Below are positions 32,020-42,390 of a DNA stretch of 64,000 nucleotides, in pieces. Source of the stretch: Locusta migratoria (Eukaryota > Arthropoda > Insecta > Orthoptera > Acrididae); contig CM048750.1 of NCBI GenBank assembly GCA_026315105.1, forward strand, positions 262,189,151 through 262,253,150, written 5' to 3'. The notes under the pieces were generated by a model, which was not told where the DNA came from, made no database searches, and saw only the letters and a program-made list of their open reading frames with translations. The position numbers were made by a program, and so were the translations under genes. Each line of letters starts with the position of its first letter. Position 1 is the first letter of the stretch.

Positions 32020-32072
32020 CAGTAGTACCTCTGAGGATGTCCAGCGCAGCTCTGGACGAAACGTCAGGAGCA
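32020..32072 (+). ncRNA. Hammerhead ribozyme motif (Penelope, plus copy)
   Basis: CTGAGGA at 32031-32037, stem II GTCCAG...CTGGAC, GAAA at 32058-32061, cleavage triplet GTC just after, and a short stem I (CCT with AGG). The minimal stem III is as known for Penelope-type hammerheads, which often act as dimers. Confidence 0.75.
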
Positions 32073-32547
32073 GATATGTTTCTTCTACCACGACCTCATA
32101 ACCCGGAAGATACAACAACGATTATTTCAGCCGGTCGTGAAAGCCTTCACTGCATGATATATTGTTGACTCCCACTTACATAGGTAGAAATGATCATCAG
32201 AATAAAATACGAGAAATCAGAGCTAGAAGGGAGAGATTCAGGTGTTCTTTCTTCCCGGGCGCTATTCGAGAATGGAATGGGAGATAAATAGTATAACGGT
32301 GGTTCGATGAACCCTCTGCCAGGCACTTAAATGTGATTTGCAGAGTATCCCATGTAGATGTAGATGTATCTAAAATCGCTCAGCCCAGTACTAACCTACA
32401 GTAAGTCCTTAAAACACATTGCTATATGCCTGGGGGCTTTATGAGTTACATTGGTATATAATTTAAATATACTTGACTACCTTCCTACGAGGAAGATAAA
32501 ATAATATTTAAGATCTGCAAAAGATGTACGACATCCGTTGAATACAC

Positions 32548-33145
32548 CAGGTGTATATAAAATTCCCTGCAACTGTGGTTCAGTCTACATTGGAACTACA
32601 AAAAGAAGTGTCAACACTCGTCTGGTCGAACATAAAAGGAATTGCCGCTTGGGGCACAAAGCCGGCCGCGGTGGCCGAGGGGACTGAGGCGCTTCAGTCA
32701 CGGTCTGCTCGGCCACTACGGTCGGGGGTTCGAATCCCCCCTCGGGCATGGATATTTGTGCCGTCCTAGTTCGTAAGTAGTTCATAAGTAGTTTGTAAGT
32801 TTAGGGACTGATGACCCAGTATTTAAGTCCCATAGACTATACAAACATTTGAATTTGGGGCACAAGGAGAAATCGGCAGTAGCGGAACATGTATACCTAG
32901 AAGGCAACCACGAAATTAAATTTAATGAGACTAGTGTCATCTCAGAAACTTCGCACTATCATGCACGCACATATAGAGAAGCAATCGAGATCTATAAACA
33001 TCTCAACAATTTTAACAGGAAAGAGAAAGCTGTTAAATTAGACAGAATTTGGACTTCTGCTTTACACCAGCGGAATGACAATCGATTCTTCACTGCTAAG
33101 AATGTTGACAATACCAGAAATAGTGTCGTAGCCGACGTCACGTGA
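32548..33145 (+). pseudogene. Penelope-like GIY-YIG endonuclease, SINE-interrupted
   Basis: Part one reads GVYKIPCNCGSVYIGTTKRS and VNTRLVEHKRNCRLGHK. After the SINE, part two resumes with LGHKEKSAVAEHVYLEGNHE and continues to NNFNRKEKAVKLDRIWTSAL, open to a TGA at about 33143-33145. The LGHK overlap is the TSD. Apart from the SINE the frame is clean, suggesting fairly recent inactivation. The reverse transcriptase is absent. Confidence 0.88.
32661..32854 (+). mobile_element. SINE-1 in a Penelope-like ORF, 11-bp TSD
   Basis: Flanked by 'ttggggcacaa' at 32649-32659 and 32855-32865. Complete head and body. Confidence 0.95.
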
Positions 33146-33224
33146 TGTCTTGTGGTGCCTTCTGCATCGCCCATATATACGACGCTCCTTCAAGTTCTCA
33201 TCGCAGTTCGCCACTGTACCTCTA

Positions 33225-33262
33225 AAGATGCCTTCCACAGCCGAAGATGAAACGTTAGGGGA
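33225..33262 (+). ncRNA. Degenerate hammerhead-like motif
   Basis: CTAAAGA in place of CTGANGA, stem-II-like CTTCC...GAAGA, then TGAAACGTT. Position relative to the GIY-YIG end matches 32020-32072, so it is the same structure in decay. Confidence 0.5.
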
Positions 33263-33721
33263 AACTTTTACAAATCGACCACATTTTATGAGCTCGGAAG
33301 TTTTAAATGAAGTATATTACGGCTATTACACCACATCTCAGTAAAAACTTAAATATTCTTTAAAAAAATCGTGAAATAGAGTTAACAGAATGTAAGTTAT
33401 AGCAAGTATCAGTTTCATTCCGTTAACTTGCTATCACGATGTTTTAGACAGTAGGCTGGGTATCACGCATATCACACATAATGATTGTGAATTTGTAATT
33501 TATGCTGCCACACTGTCTTCATGTCACACATGTATTTCTAAAGAACACGGATATATATCCGTAGAAACCATGGTCAATGTTTATTAAGCCACTATTGTTG
33601 CAACGGGCTGGCTGATTATTAATTGGTATTTCGGTTTCAATTATTTTCACTAATGTAATTGGTCGCTATGCAGGAATACCCCAGTCAGAAGATGACGGAA
33701 AACAGAAATTCTACTGAGAAG

Positions 33722-34094
33722 CCGCGGTGGAGTGACTAGCGCTCTAATGCTCCTTGCTGCGGAGCGAGTGGTTGCTCGCCGTCGGATATTCAAGTCCTCA
33801 AATGTTCAAATGTTTGTAAATCTATTGGACCAAACTGCGTGGTCATCAGTCCGTAGCTTACAAACTACTTAAACCTAGGTAAACTAACCTAAGGACAAAC
33901 ACACACACACCCATGCCCCAGGGAGGACTCAAACCTCCACGGCGAGCAACCGTGCGCTCCGCAACGAGGTAAGTCCTCCCTGGGGCATGGATGTGTATGT
34001 CCTCCTTAGGTTAGTTTAAGTTGGTTTGTAAGTTTAGGAAGTGATGGCCATAGCAGTTGTTAGGTCCAAAAAGTTTAAAAGCATTTGAACATTT
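33722..34094 (+). mobile_element. SINE-2 (plus) interrupted by another SINE-2
   Basis: The head 33722-33799 ('gccgcggtggagtgactagc') continues at 33971 ('aagtcctccctggggcatgg') to 'aagcatttgaacattt'. The interruption is the minus-strand SINE-2 below. Confidence 0.88.
33800..33970 (-). mobile_element. SINE-2 inserted into SINE-2, 8-bp TSD
   Basis: 'aagtcctc' flanks it at 33792-33799 and 33971-33978. It lacks the 5' part of the head (A-box side). The insertion point is the B-box/T-arm region of the older SINE. Confidence 0.9.
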
Positions 34095-36082
34095 CTACGC
34101 AGAACAGAGAAAGACATCCTTAAATCCCGTGAAATATGTAATAATTGCAGACGTCTGTACAAAAACAGATGCGGTCAGTAGAGATTGAATAAAAAATGGG
34201 AACTCCAGTGGATAAAAGTGTAACACTCAGAGCGCAGAAGAAGGAAAAAAAGAAATATAAGAAGCTAAATTGTTTACACCGTCAATAAGCAAATGAATAG
34301 AACTATTTCGGGGTGGACTTCTCATGTAATTATCCTTCTCGTTCAGGTGAATCGAGAAAAACATCTGACTAATGACTGATACTTCAACCCAGTACTGATA
34401 CTTTACGAATGTGACGTGTAACGAACTGAACATAACACGTCATTTTTCAGTACAAAAAATAAATAAATAAAAAAATCGTCTTTAATAATGAATTACGCTA
34501 ATGAAACTACCTCCGAGCAATTATTCTGCCTAACGTTATATACTGCGGTTTTGTTACATTAACCGCTGAACGCAATTTAATTTCACTTCCGAAACTTTGT
34601 CATTCCATCTCTGATACTTTCCTACGTACGCTGCGTTAATGAACGGTGAAAAATCCGATTGTGGTTAAAACTTTTGTCGAAAATCTGGTGTTATTTATTT
34701 TTTTTTTTACTCTCGTGAGTTGCTTTAGGTCTAAATGTAAAAAAGAATATTGAATCGACATAAAAACCTGTCGTTGTTTCAGGCGAACATACGTTGTAGA
34801 ACATATTTCGGTGCTCACGAAGGACTTGAGATTTCTTACTGGCATGAGACTGGTAAATGACTGCAAAAATTTAGCGCTGTTACTCATGCAACAGAGGCGG
34901 ATATGTGATTGGGGGCAGCTGGAAGAACTTGCTGGAGTTTCGCGTAGGACGCGAGGCATGCATCTAACGCAGTGGGTGACAACTTAATACCGATGAAGTA
35001 ATCTCTGAGCCGAAACTGGTGACTTATCTGTTCTAGAAGACCAACTACAAGAATTAGGTATATCATAAGCGTAGATGTTCGAAGGTTATCGATAATTATA
35101 CAAATATCGATGTTGCGAGTTTAAGAATTGACGTTTCATTTTTAACCATCGTACCACTGATTCTAAAGACAAAATACCGCCATTCGAAGTTCGCGAAGAA
35201 AAGAGGCACGTTCGTCCCACTATGATCAATTTACTCGTCGTTTTAACCCTTTCTGTCCCACATTATGAAATCAGCTTTGGAAAAATTAAAATTCAATGTT
35301 TTCTGTATTAATACAGTGCAGTAAACATCAAAATACGTGTTTAAAATTTTTGGTCGAACTATTGATCTTTTGTGTCATGTATTGCATGCACACCACAGAC
35401 GTTTGTATCGAGGTATTTTATTACTTGGACGTTATTTTGTTGAAAGTTAACACTTTCAGATCAATAATGCTAGTATAATGGTCGCCACAGCACCAAAGAC
35501 AAGACAATTCGCTGCTGGAATAACGGCAAAGCAACACAATCTCCAAAATGGACAGATTAATGCCTCAAAAGTTGCTACATGCCGTACCAAGCGGCAAAAT
35601 GTCGAACTTGAAGCATGTTGTTCATCAACAAAAATGCAACTTCACGGACTGGTGCAACATTTAATACGTTGTTGTCCAGAAGAGGGTTGACGAATCTTGT
35701 TGGGAATACGCCTCACTACGATACCAGTGTAAGTTATGGATCACTTCCGCGACTAAATGAGTAAGGATGTCTGACCTAACGAATGGAAAAATACAACATT
35801 AACTAACACTGTCGCTAAGCTTAGACTATCGTTTTAAATTGTTCGTTCAATTTATTCTTTCATTATGTCAAGTAATATGTGCTATGAAAGAGTAGATGTG
35901 TTTAATATCTAAGAATCTGTGTACAGATAGTAAGTACATTAGCTGAAACCCCGGCGTTGCTCGGGTATTTATTTATTCTAGGCTTGATTTATTACTTCTC
36001 CGCTTCTCTCTCCATTTCCCCCTTTGCCTCTCTCCATCTTATCCTCTCCTTTTTATATCCTCCATCGCTCCCTACCCCAGTT
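34095..36082. other. No recognised gene
   Basis: AT-rich. Short open frames (for example 34636-34959 minus and 35478-35690 plus) show no domain. 35940-35990 carries 'accccggcgttgctcgggta', a phrase that also begins other repeat-like stretches near 7017, so part of it is probably an unidentified dispersed repeat. Confidence 0.4.
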
Positions 36083-36660
36083 CATAAAAAAATATAAACT
36101 GTTTCACCCCAGATATCTCTGAAACTACAAGAGATATTGAAAAATGACTTTTACGGACATGAACGTACGGCAGGGGTTTATGAAAGTAGGTACTATGAGA
36201 CACTCTAAAACGTGAAGAAATATTATATTCGACACAAACTTATGTTTGTTTTTAATGGATACCCCTTGTATTTCTTAAGCAATCGATAGAATGAAAACTC
36301 ACAAAAAGAATGGCCTTAGGTGCATCGAGATGCGTCAATTACATCCGGAGAAACTGCGAAGCGAAGTTGACGTTTGAAATACATGTGGCGCGATGCTAGC
36401 GCTTGTCCGAGACTCAACCGTGAGTCTCGCTTGATTCTCGGACACGCGCTAGCAGCGCGCCTCGTGTGTTTAAATATATAGGGTATTTATTAAAAAGCGT
36501 AAGTTTGTGTCGAAAGTAATATTTCTACACGTTTTAGAGTGTCTCATAGTACCTACTTTCATAAGCCCTTGCCGTACGTCCATGACCGTAAAAGTCATTT
36601 TTCAATATTACTTGTAGTTTCAGAGATATCTGGGGTGAAGCAGTTGAGTGGGACACCCAT
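36083..36660. mobile_element. Palindromic MITE-like element (relative of 61814-62554)
   Basis: Arm ~36095-36265 is the reverse complement of ~36480-36655 ('agtaggtactatgagacact' against 'agtgtctcatagtacctact'). The centre holds a second inverted pair, 'gctagcgcttgtccgaga' against 'ctcggacacgcgctagc'. Architecture and central phrases ('gaagcgaagttgacg') match 61814-62554, so this is an older, diverged copy. No coding capacity. Confidence 0.82.
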
Positions 36661-37907
36661 ATATTTGCGCGCCAACTTTCGTTGGATATTTGAAAAGGTT
36701 TCGAGCGTACCCTCAGCCATGCATCCCATTAATTCTTAAATAGACAGTGATGTTCTTATTGCTCTGAAGGTCAACTGTGCAAAATTACATCAATATCGAA
36801 ACAAAACAGTACACGGGTATCTGTGAGTAAAGTACCCTCTACCGTGCACCAATAAGAAATTTTACGTAGTAAAGTTCCTCTTGTTTTGAAGGTGACGTCT
36901 GCAAAATTTCATCACTATGGAAATAAAACTGTAGATATGTATGTAACACCAACGCACAGACATACACGGACACACTGTTTTATACATAAAAACTTCCTAT
37001 CTCTGAAACGCCAGACTATATCTGATCCACGTAAATATCACTACGTTCTTTAACAAACTTGGGCATGTTTCTACAGCCGTTCGCAAGGACTTTGTGGAAT
37101 GGGGGAGGGGGACAGAAGAAAGTGTGAACATGTTGGACAGATTGTACCTGAAATTCCGTTTCTTTTGTCACGAAACATAGTTAGATTTATCCGGGTAAGT
37201 GAAACGGCAGAAAAAGTGACAGCGCAGTTTTGTAAATCTTAGCTGTTCCGTCAAGAGTCCCTACAGGATGCGCAAAACCGAAGTGTGTGCATGTAACTAC
37301 ACTAGGCAAATTACTAACCCTGCAACGACATATGAAGCTACTTGTAGATTTCGGATGTAGCAATAGATTACTAAATCCACACCTCTTTATTTGCTTTTTT
37401 ACCTATGACAGGAATCACTAGTCACAGTTTGTCATGTTTGTGATCCAAACAGTGTGATATACCAAGTTTCTTACATCTGCTACCAAATTCTGAATAGTTT
37501 ATTGTCTTCGGCAGTTACAAAAGAGGAAGTGCAAGAGAGTGAATAAAATTGCTTCCGAACTGGTAAACGTTTTGAGGGCTACTTGATGACGTCAGCGTGT
37601 TCCACGCAGATGTTGCCTGCATGCATTCTCCCCTCCCTCCGAAAGGTTCCAGCACCGGGAACAATATGAGATAATATATTCTATTAGATGAAGAGAGGGA
37701 AAAAATACGGAGAAAATTGCTCCGAACCCCTCGATTTTTTTCTGCCTTCCCTCCGGATTTTCCTTAGACGGCAAATCCCCCGCTAACTCCCTCGCGAAAG
37801 GCATTGTGATCGTCCCGAGGTTCCACTCCACCTTCTTGATCTACTTACTAAATAACAGCTCGCAGCAACGTATACTGACAACAATTCAGGTTTCTTCGTC
37901 TTGAGTA

Positions 37908-37942
<35 letters not shown>

Positions 37943-37989
37943 ATCCCTGTCTAGAAAACAAAATGAGCAGCCTCGCATGTGGGCGACAT
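36661..37989. other. No recognised gene; 30-nt A run at 37909-37938
   Basis: Spacer with no matched repeat. The minus-strand open frame 37592-37831 has no recognisable domain. Confidence 0.4.
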
Positions 37990-39062
37990 GGCAGGTGGCA
38001 GATTTTGATTGAAAAGTTACAAACTAACATTGCAGAACTAGATCAGAGACGTAAGGGTTATGGTATGAAGATCGGCATCTCCAAACGAAAGTAATATCAG
38101 TGGGAAACAGATTTAAGCAGATTGAGTGCGGAAGAACGGAATCAAGGTGTACCAAAGCAATTGCAATGAGCGCTCAGCTACAATCTACTTTTTTCTGCAA
38201 TAAAGAAGTCAGTACCAAGACTAAATTATCAGTGCACTGTTAAATATATTCAGATAATTTTGTTGTGGTGATGGCAGATTCGATTGAAAGGTTGCAGTCT
38301 AATATTTCAAAGCTCGATCAGATGTGTAAGGGTTATGATATGAAGTTCAGCATTTCCAAAACGAGTTACCTAATGTATGTGGGAAAGAGATTTAAACAGA
38401 TTGATGCCAAATAGGAGGAACAAAGTTAGAACAGGTAGACAGTTTGGAATACCCAGGATGTATTTTCGCACAGGATTGCAATATAGTGAAAGAACTTTAA
38501 TCAAGGTGTGGAAAAGCTAATGCAGTGATTGCTCAGCTAAGATCTACTCTCTTCTGTAAGAAAGAAGTCAGTACCAAGACAAAGCAGTGCACCGCTTTCG
38601 ACCTACTATGTTGTATGGGAGGGAAAGCTGGGTGGATGTAGGTTCATTAGGTTTAGGTTACAGATATGAAAGTAGCAGGATGATTGCAGTTACTAATATA
38701 AGGGATCAATGGGAGGAGGGAGTCCCTTATGGGGAAATCAAAGAAAAACTGGGAAAGAACACCATAGATGAAGCAGTTAGAGTGAACAGACTGAGATGGT
38801 GGAGTGATGTTGCACGTATGGGAGATTCAAGCTTACCTAAGAGACTCATGCGTTCGGCAGCGGAAGGTAAGAGGAGTCGAGGTATACCAAGGGGAAAGTA
38901 CTTAGATTCGGTGAAGAATGATTTTAAAGCAAAAGGCGTAACATCAGACGAGGCATCAGTTAGCATTGAATAGCGGATGATGGGCAAATTTCATTAGGTG
39001 GACTATCCTCCATACTGAACGCCGAAAGGCATAATCAGTCTCTAACGACGACGATGATGATG
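37990..39062 (+). mobile_element. Two LINE-B 3' fragments in tandem
   Basis: 37990-38240 and 38270-39062 both start in the same LINE-B segment ('aagggttatggtatgaagat' and 'aagggttatgatatgaagtt'). The first has an internal deletion. The second continues through 'gatgaagcagttagagtgaa' to the ATG-rich tail 'gacgatgatgatgatg'. The open frame 38587-38973 reads LRWWSDVARMGDSSLPKRLM and KRSRGIPRGKYLD, equivalent to the LINE-B C-terminus at 29.6-30.05 kb, followed by a stop at SVSIE. Confidence 0.82.
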
Positions 39063-39079
39063 ATGTTAAATATTTCTAA

Positions 39080-39266
39080 CAACTTTGTTTGTAATTCTAT
39101 GGGACCAAACTACGTTGGTCATCGGTCCCTAGTCTTACAAACTACTTAAACTAAGCTAAAGTAACCTAAGGACAACACACACATCCATATCCGAGGGAGC
39201 ATTCGAACCTCCGACGCGAGAGGCCGCGCGATCCGTAACGTGGCGCTCCAGACCGCTCGGCTACAG
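39080..39266 (-). mobile_element. SINE-2, diverged
   Basis: B box as 'attcgaacctccgacgcgag' on the plus strand, head end 'ccagaccgctcggctac', body 'cttacaaactacttaaacta'. It follows the LINE-B tail directly. Confidence 0.82.
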
Positions 39267-39274
39267 ATACTAAA

Positions 39275-39450
39275 AATATAAGAATGGGATGCCTAATAAG
39301 GAAATCTAAGAAAAACTGCGAAGAACACCACAGATGAAGCAGTCAGAACGAATAGGCTAGAATGGTGCGGTCATGTTACACGCATAGGAGTTGCAAGGAT
39401 ACCCAAGAGATTCGTGAGTTCGTGAGTAGAGTGTAGGAGTCGAGGTAGAA
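39275..39450 (+). mobile_element. LINE-B 3' fragment
   Basis: 'gatgaagcagtcagaacgaa' and 'aagagattcgtgagttcgtg' match the LINE-B C-terminal coding region. Heavily decayed. Confidence 0.7.
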
Positions 39451-39617
39451 GATGGAGACAGTAGTTGTTTTCTGTGATGGTTCTGGCTTTTTTTCCACTA
39501 CCTATTCTAAATTTTTGTAAGGCGTGGTATAACTGAAGAGTTCTCGCAGTTTCCCAAGACGTCAGCAGTAGTGTGGTAAAGATGACGGTGAGAAATGAGC
39601 ACCAGTTTTGTGAGAGA

Positions 39618-39820
39618 GGTGCCGCGATGGAGTAGCCGAGTGGTCTAAGGCGCCTCGCTCCGGAGCGCGCGGTTGTTCGCTGTCGGAGGTTCGAGTCCAC
39701 CCTCGGGCATGGGTATGTGTGTGTGTTGTCCTTACGTTAGTTTCACTTAGTTTAATTAGTTTTCTAAACCTAAGGACCAATAACCAGAGAAGTCCTATAG
39801 ATTTAAAAACATTTGATTTT
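39618..39820 (+). mobile_element. SINE-2
   Basis: Clear tRNA-like head: A box 'GGAGTAGCCGAGTGGTCTAA', B box 'GGAGGTTCGAGTCC', then 'gggtatgtgtgtgtgttgtc' and the body ending in 'aaaacatttg'. Confidence 0.9.
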
Positions 39821-39910
39821 TTAAGAGACGTGTTGTGACTGGTTTCCGCTATGTTAATTTACCTCTAGGTAGTGTTAGTATAGAAAAAATCTCTCATTAA
39901 CAATCTACCT

Positions 39911-40096
39911 GAATGAAACTTTCACTCTGCAGGGGAGTGTGCGCTGATATGAAACTTCCTGGCAGATTAAAATTGTGTGTCGGAACCGGGATTCGAAACT
40001 GGGCAAAGGTTCGAATCTCGGTTCCGGCACACAATTTTAATCTGTCAGGAAGTTTCATATCAGCGCACACTCCCCTGCGGAGTGAAAGTTTCATTC
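39911..40096. repeat. ~87-bp-arm palindrome with tRNA-like T arms
   Basis: Arm 39911-39997 pairs with 40010-40096 almost perfectly. The inner ends carry a B-box phrase in both orientations ('gggattcgaa' and 'ggttcgaatctcgg'). Sequence 'cagattaaaattgtgtg' next to the T arm is also found in variant form at 54.5-54.7 kb, so this is a dispersed family built around tRNA-like sequence. Confidence 0.8.
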
Positions 40097-40204
40097 TTGG
40101 AAACATTTCTTAGGCTGTGGCTAAGCCATGTCTCCTCCATATCCTTTCTTCCAGAAGTGCTAATCCTGGAAGGTTCACAGGAGAACTTCTGTGTAGTTCA
40201 GATC

Positions 40205-41095
40205 ACCATCATCATCAGAGAGTGATTATGCCTTTCAGCGTTCAGTCTGGAGCACAGTACCTATAATAAAATTCCTCCATGATCCCCTATTCAATGCTAA
40301 CATTGATGCCTCGCCTGATGTTATACCTTTTACTTCAAAATGCTGACTGCTTATTTTGTTTTGACCTATTTTAATCCCGCCCTGCCAGTCTACTGTTTTT
40401 AATATATGATTAATGAATAGTATGAACAACAGTGGTGACAGGTTACAGCCTTGTCTTACTCCTGAAACTACCCTTAACCATGAGCTTAATTTGCCATCTA
40501 CTCTAACTGCTGCCTGACAGACTACGTAAAGACCTTTAATTGCTTGCAGAAGTTTGCCTCTTATACCATAATCTTGTTGAACTGACAGTAGCTTCCTCCT
40601 AGGAACATGGTCATAAGCCTTTTCTAGATTTATGAAACAAGGATACAATTCCCTGTTCCACTCATAGAACTTTTCCATTACCTGCCGTAAGCTAAAGATC
40701 TGGTCCTGACAGCCTCTAAGAGGCCTAAACCCACACTGATTTTCATCTAACTTGTCCTCAATTAACACTCGCACTGTCCTTTCAACAATACCTGAGAATA
40801 TTTTGTCTACAACGCTAATTAATGAGATACCTCGATAGTTGTTACAATCTTTTCTGTTTCCATGTTTGAAAATTGGCGTGATTACCGCTTTCGTCCAGTC
40901 AGACGGAACCTGTCCCGATTCCCACGCCTTCTCAATTATACTGTGTAACCATTTTAGACCTGATATTCCACCGTATTTGACGAGTTCCGGCTTAATTTCA
41001 ACCACCCCAGCTGCGTCTGACTGGACGAAAGTGGTAATGACGACAATTTTCAGAATAGGAAACTGAAAAGATTGTAACAACTATCGAGGTATAGT
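40205..41095 (-). mobile_element. LINE-B copy with internal deletion and 5' inversion
   Basis: Minus strand from the ATC-rich tail (40205) to about 41010, then a short plus-oriented piece 41012-41095 repeating part of the same RT segment. The RT core is joined directly to the last ~35 codons, so the RT motif-C region and most of the C-terminus are deleted. Confidence 0.85.
40235..41010 (-). pseudogene. LINE-B reverse transcriptase, deleted and mutated
   Basis: The frame is open for more than 250 codons: VKYGGISGLKWLHSIIEKAW, DWTKAVITPIFKHGNRKDCN, NYRGISLISVVDKIFSGIVE, CGFRPLRGCQDQIFSLRQVM, INLEKAYDHVPRRKLL and VSGVRQGCNLSPLLFILFIN. These are RT palm motifs of an RTE-like enzyme. Motif A reads INLEKAYD, where the first catalytic Asp is normally expected at the Asn. 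Motif C (F/YADD) is lost in the deletion before NKISSQHFEVKGI. It cannot be active although the frame is open. Confidence 0.87.
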
Positions 41096-41519
41096 TTAGA
41101 AGTAGGGAAAATTTAGCCCAAAGGCGCAAGTTACTCCTCCTCCCAGAAGACAAACTGAACCTCAGCAGTGACTAGACAATGCTATGGCGTGTATCATGCG
41201 ATGAAAATAATTTGAAAATGCACGTAAAATTATTTGATACGAGAATAAAGCGAGAAATCATAGTTGAAATATAAAATACTTTGATATTTGCACGATCATC
41301 TTTTTTCCGACATTCTCAGAACACACAGGACGCTTCGCCACTGATAATAGCGCAGTAGAGGCCATTAAAAAGCGGAAAAGGAACCTGGACCCGCCAATAT
41401 AAGAACATCACGAATACAATGAATGCACTGAATGCATTCGCGATTCTTCATGGCAGGCGACCAATGAAAGAAACGAGAGAAAAGAAAATATTTCATTCGC
41501 GAGCAGTGCCGTTTGAAGG

Positions 41520-42140
41520 GCGAGAATAGGACGATCCTATGGAAGTCTATACCCACTGATCCCCGCGCGTCGCACGTGTGAGTAATGCGACACAAAAGGC
41601 GCAAACAATATCAGATGAGATCGTTAGCCATGAAGCCATCAGCGCGCACAATGAGGGACCGGAGAGCCCTCTTTTGATCGGCGTGAAGAGTCGCGGGCGC
41701 TGTCATTCTTTGCCGCACCTGCAGCCGCCGCTGCCCGCAGGTGCGCGCGACTTTGTGACGCGACAATGGCCGAGTGACGTCACACATTGCCCCGTGGCCC
41801 ATTAGACTGCGGCGCTCGCCCGCCAACCCGATTTCTGAGCCGCCGCTGAAACAATGGCCGGTCCCTCTGTCTTTTCCGGGGCGCTCTGGGCAGAAAGCAG
41901 ACGCGCGACAAAAGACGAGCAGCAAAGAACAAAAGCGGGGCGCAGGTGGTGCAAACAGCGCTGAATACACCGCGACAAAGGCGCAGCGCAAACACCGGCC
42001 GTGCTCGCGGTGACGATGGCGTGGACAGGTAGCCCAAGGTCTCTCTGGCAACGACCGCCGAAGGCAGAGAGACGTTCCAGGGCAGCGGTGACGTCACACC
42101 CAGGTGACCCGGGCGAAAATTCGTCGCCATCCAGTAGTGA
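41520..42140. other. CpG-rich block with two TGACGTCA palindromes
   Basis: High CpG, TGACGTCA at 41775-41782 and 42089-42096. Overlapping open frames on both strands (up to 146 codons, 41611-42051 minus) have no recognisable domain. It may be a promoter-type island of a host gene outside the window or a GC-rich repeat. 41096-41519 shows nothing recognisable. Confidence 0.4.
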
Positions 42141-42329
42141 GAAGTCTACTACCAGCAGGACACGGCAGGAAATATGACAGTGTACTCATACCCGCGAAAA
42201 ATGAAAAGTAACAAGCGAAACTATTTGTGCGATTGCAACAAATTACGTATTGTGGGCATCCGCAGCTGTAGACTTGAGTCATAATGATGGATACCACTTC
42301 AACTGTATGGTGTTCCCTTTATTAACCAA

Positions 42330-42375
42330 CTAGTTTTGTGACATTAGAGCGCCATCATCAGAGTTATCTGTATAC
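42330..42375 (-). ncRNA. Hammerhead-like motif with mutated G12
   Basis: Minus strand: CTGATGA core intact, stem-II loop CTCTAAT, but GAAA reads AAAA (CACAAAAC versus CACGAAAC at 23440), a CpG-to-CpA type change predicted to abolish cleavage. Confidence 0.6.
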
Positions 42376-42390
42376 AAAGAAGAACAAATG

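Larger units (their letters stand above)
30125..32156. mobile_element. Penelope-like element as inverted pair, 14-bp TSD
   Basis: Two truncated Penelope-like copies face away from each other: minus-strand copy 30125-31014 and plus-strand copy 31021-32124. The arms 30124-31014 and 31237-32124 are near-identical inverted repeats of ~0.89 kb around a 222-bp centre belonging to the plus copy. The perfect 14-bp TSD 'atatattgttgact' (30111-30124 and 32157-32170) shows that the pair came in as one insertion. A 32-bp piece at 32125-32156 is present only on the right end. Confidence 0.9.
29218..32366 (+). mobile_element. LINE-A copy split by LINE-B and a Penelope-like element
   Basis: The host LINE-A pieces are 29218-29567, 30105-30110 with the adjacent duplicated target, and 32171-32366. 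The coding end reads KETAYTTLVRPFLEYCCPVW and RAAIFELSRYRGDSVTEM. The 3' end is the GTAGAT-type tail ('catgtagatgtagatg'). A short duplication 'tatctaa' (29211-29217 and 32367-32373) fits its own TSD. LINE-B (29568-30094) and the Penelope-like element (30125-32156) each carry their own TSD and arrived later. Confidence 0.85.
32520..33345 (+). mobile_element. Second Penelope-like element, 3' part, split by a SINE
   Basis: A diverged relative of the element at 30-32 kb: the GIY-YIG coding end is at 32548-33145, followed by a ~200-bp 3' region with a degenerate hammerhead (33225-33262). A SINE-1 interrupts the nuclease. 32374-32519 upstream is spacer. Confidence 0.85.

Noticed and set aside
35478..35690. 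70-codon plus-strand frame (MVATAPKTRQFAAG...)
   Set aside because: No domain, no repeat match and no splice or promoter context; the length is not significant in this composition.
41611..42051. Minus-strand open frame of 146 codons
   Set aside because: Arg/Ala/Pro-rich composition of a CpG block, with other long frames in parallel on both strands and no domain.
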